This document shows, piece by piece, positions 5,501 through 5,918 of a stretch of DNA of 5,918 nt. The notes under the pieces are model-generated. The model was not told the origin of the DNA. It saw nothing but the letters and a program-made list of their open reading frames with translations, and made no database searches. The stretch spans positions 1 to 5,918 of the forward strand of contig JAFMJA010000174.1 in assembly GCA_017853735.1 (NCBI GenBank). Direction: 5' to 3'. Position numbers and translations under genes: made by a program. The DNA comes from Burkholderiaceae bacterium. GTDB taxonomy: Bacteria; Pseudomonadota; Gammaproteobacteria; Burkholderiales; Burkholderiaceae_C. The first letter of the stretch is position 1. The number at the start of each line of letters is the position of its first letter.

Positions 5501-5918
5501 GCCGCTTTGGCGTGACCACCGACTACCTGATCAGCGCCGATCAGATTCAGATCAAGATGGCCCAGGGCGCCAAGCCAGGCGAAGGCGGCCAGTTGCCTGG
5601 TGGCAAAGTGTCTGATTACATTGGCAAATTGCGCCACTCGGTGCCTGGCGTGGGCCTGATCTCCCCGCCGCCACACCACGACATCTACTCGATTGAAGAC
5701 CTGGCGCAACTGATCCATGACCTCAAGAATGTGGCGCCACACGCCAGTATCAGTGTCAAGCTGGTCAGTGAAATCGGTGTGGGCACAGTGGCCGCAGGTG
5801 TGGCCAAGTGCAAGAGCGATCACCTGGTGATTGCCGGTCATGACGGTGGTACAGGCGCTTCACCCTGGTCGTCCATCAAGCATGCGGGAAGCCCATGGGA
5901 GATTGGACTGGCCGAAAC
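2521..5918 (+). CDS. gltB: Glutamate synthase (NADPH) large subunit, 3' end cut by window edge
   Basis: The alpha subunit of GOGAT makes two glutamates from glutamine and 2-oxoglutarate in the cytoplasm, with electrons delivered through the GltD subunit. The frame is open for 1132 codons with no stop. A 24-residue propeptide precedes the class II amidotransferase nucleophile in HDACGVGFVAH (Cys25, expected to become residue 1 after self-cleavage). The amidotransferase domain continues with LVHQRFSTNTFPEW (236-249), HNGEINTVKGNYNWM (259-273) and DQSDTATFDN (299-308). A Ser/Glu-rich linker (about 461-489) leads into the central domain, which opens near FGMTQEDLKFLMAP. The FMN/synthase domain shows GGKSNTGEGGEDP (933-945), QIKMAQGAKPGEGGQLPGGK (1010-1029), SPPPHHDIYSIEDL (1048-1061) and GHDGGTGASPWSSIKHAG (1106-1123). 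The [3Fe-4S] cysteines and the C-terminal beta-helix domain, roughly the last quarter of a protein of about 1500 residues, lie beyond the window, where gltD would be expected next. ATG 2521 has a good Shine-Dalgarno site. No frameshift is seen. Confidence 0.97.
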   Translation, partial: MSTAAEIKHLQENGLYGPSHEHDACGVGFVAHIKGVKTHDIVRGALKILENLDHRGAVGADKLMGDGAGILIQIPDTLYREEMAKLGVELPPPGEYGVGMIFLPKEHASRLACEQEMERAIKAEGQLLLGWRDVPINREMPMSPTVREKEPVLRQVFIGRGNDVIVQDALERKLFVIRKTASASIQRLKLKHSKEYYVPSMSSRTVIYKGLLLADQVGTYYLDLKDSRCISALGLVHQRFSTNTFPEWPLAHPYRYVAHNGEINTVKGNYNWMKAREGVMSSPVLGADLQKLYPISFADQSDTATFDNCLELLTMAGYPISQAVMMMIPEPWEQHATMDERRKAFYEYHAAMLEPWDGPASIVFTDGRQIGATLDRNGLRPSRYCITDDDLVIMGSESGVLPVPENKIVRKWRLQPGKMFLIDLEQGRMIDDEELKAGLANSKPYKQWIENLRIRLDDVEQPVAGEGESSSKGPVEESSSAAFEQVSSSLMDRQQAFGMTQEDLKFLMAPMAANGEEAIGSMGNDSPLAVLSNKNKPLYNYFKQLFAQVTNPPIDPIREAIVMSLVSFIGPKPNLLDINQVNPPMRLEVSQPILDYSDMAKLHNIASTTQGKFRSYTLDITYPLTWGHEGVEAKLASLCAEAVDAIKGGHNILIISDRAVSASQVAIPALLALSAIHQHLVREGRRTTAGLVVETGTAREVHHFAVLAGYGAEAVHPYLALETLEALHKNLPGNLNADKAIYNYVKAIGKGLSKIMSKMGVSTYMSYCGAQLFEAIGINSETVSKYFTGTPSRVEGIGVFEIAEEAIRMHKAAFGHDPVLTNMLDAGGEYAWRIRGEEHMWTPDAIAKLQHSTRSNNFNTYKEYAQIINDQSQRQMTLRGLFEFKVDPSRAIPIDQVEPASEIVKRFATGAMSLGSISTEAHATLAVAMNRIGGKSNTGEGGEDPARYRKELKGIPIKQGETLKSVIGEEQVEVDIPLQDGDSLRSKIKQVASGRFGVTTDYLISADQIQIKMAQGAKPGEGGQLPGGKVSDYIGKLRHSVPGVGLISPPPHHDIYSIEDLAQLIHDLKNVAPHASISVKLVSEIGVGTVAAGVAKCKSDHLVIAGHDGGTGASPWSSIKHAGSPWEIGLAE

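Noticed and set aside
4711..5841. Long open frame of 376 codons on the minus strand
   Set aside because: It lies wholly antisense to gltB, whose own frame shows clear conserved motifs throughout. The minus-strand translation has no recognisable domain, so it is a shadow of codon bias.

Overview
The window looks like a chromosomal stretch from a proteobacterium, most likely a betaproteobacterium of the Burkholderiales/Comamonadaceae type. This rests on the overall look of the encoded glutamate synthase (for example the 'KPYKQWIENLRIRLDD' and 'MDRQQAFGMTQEDLKFLMAP' stretches), moderately high GC in the coding regions, and strong Shine-Dalgarno sites. The taxonomic call is an inference from remembered family resemblance, not from a search.

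All genes read on the + strand. (1) Positions 2-736 hold the C-terminal half of a major facilitator superfamily (MFS) transporter; its 5' end lies outside the window. (2) Positions 733-1626 encode a complete SAM-dependent methyltransferase of the Methyltransf_32 type. Its ATG overlaps the transporter stop codon (ATGA), so the two are probably cotranscribed and translationally coupled. (3) Positions 1624-2453 form a compact cassette: a REP-associated tyrosine transposase (RAYT, Y1/HUH family, 1660-2379) bounded by a 24-base inverted repeat that matches at 23 of 24 positions. A third, diverged copy of the repeat (2383-2406) lies between the transposase and the right-hand repeat. (4) Positions 2521 to the window end hold the first 1132 codons of gltB, the large subunit of NADPH-dependent glutamate synthase. 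This frame is open to the end of the window with no stop, and it is by far the largest gene here.

The most notable structure is the RAYT cassette. Its left repeat begins exactly at the TAA that ends the methyltransferase gene, so the repeat supplies that gene's stop codon. Its right repeat lies about 68 bases upstream of the gltB start codon, inside what must be the gltB leader or promoter region. The cassette therefore separates a small accessory operon (transporter plus methyltransferase) from a central nitrogen-assimilation operon. RAYT proteins are known to be domesticated relatives of IS200/IS605 transposases that act on palindromic repeats. The repeats here are short imperfect palindromes with an AT-rich stem (TAATTGG/CCAATTA) and a GGTCAGATT loop, not the classical GC-rich enterobacterial REP.

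I see no RNA genes, CRISPR array, prophage or defence system. Apart from the cassette the region is ordinary chromosomal housekeeping DNA. No stretch longer than 300 bases lacks a gene; the longest gap is the 141 bases between the transposase and gltB.
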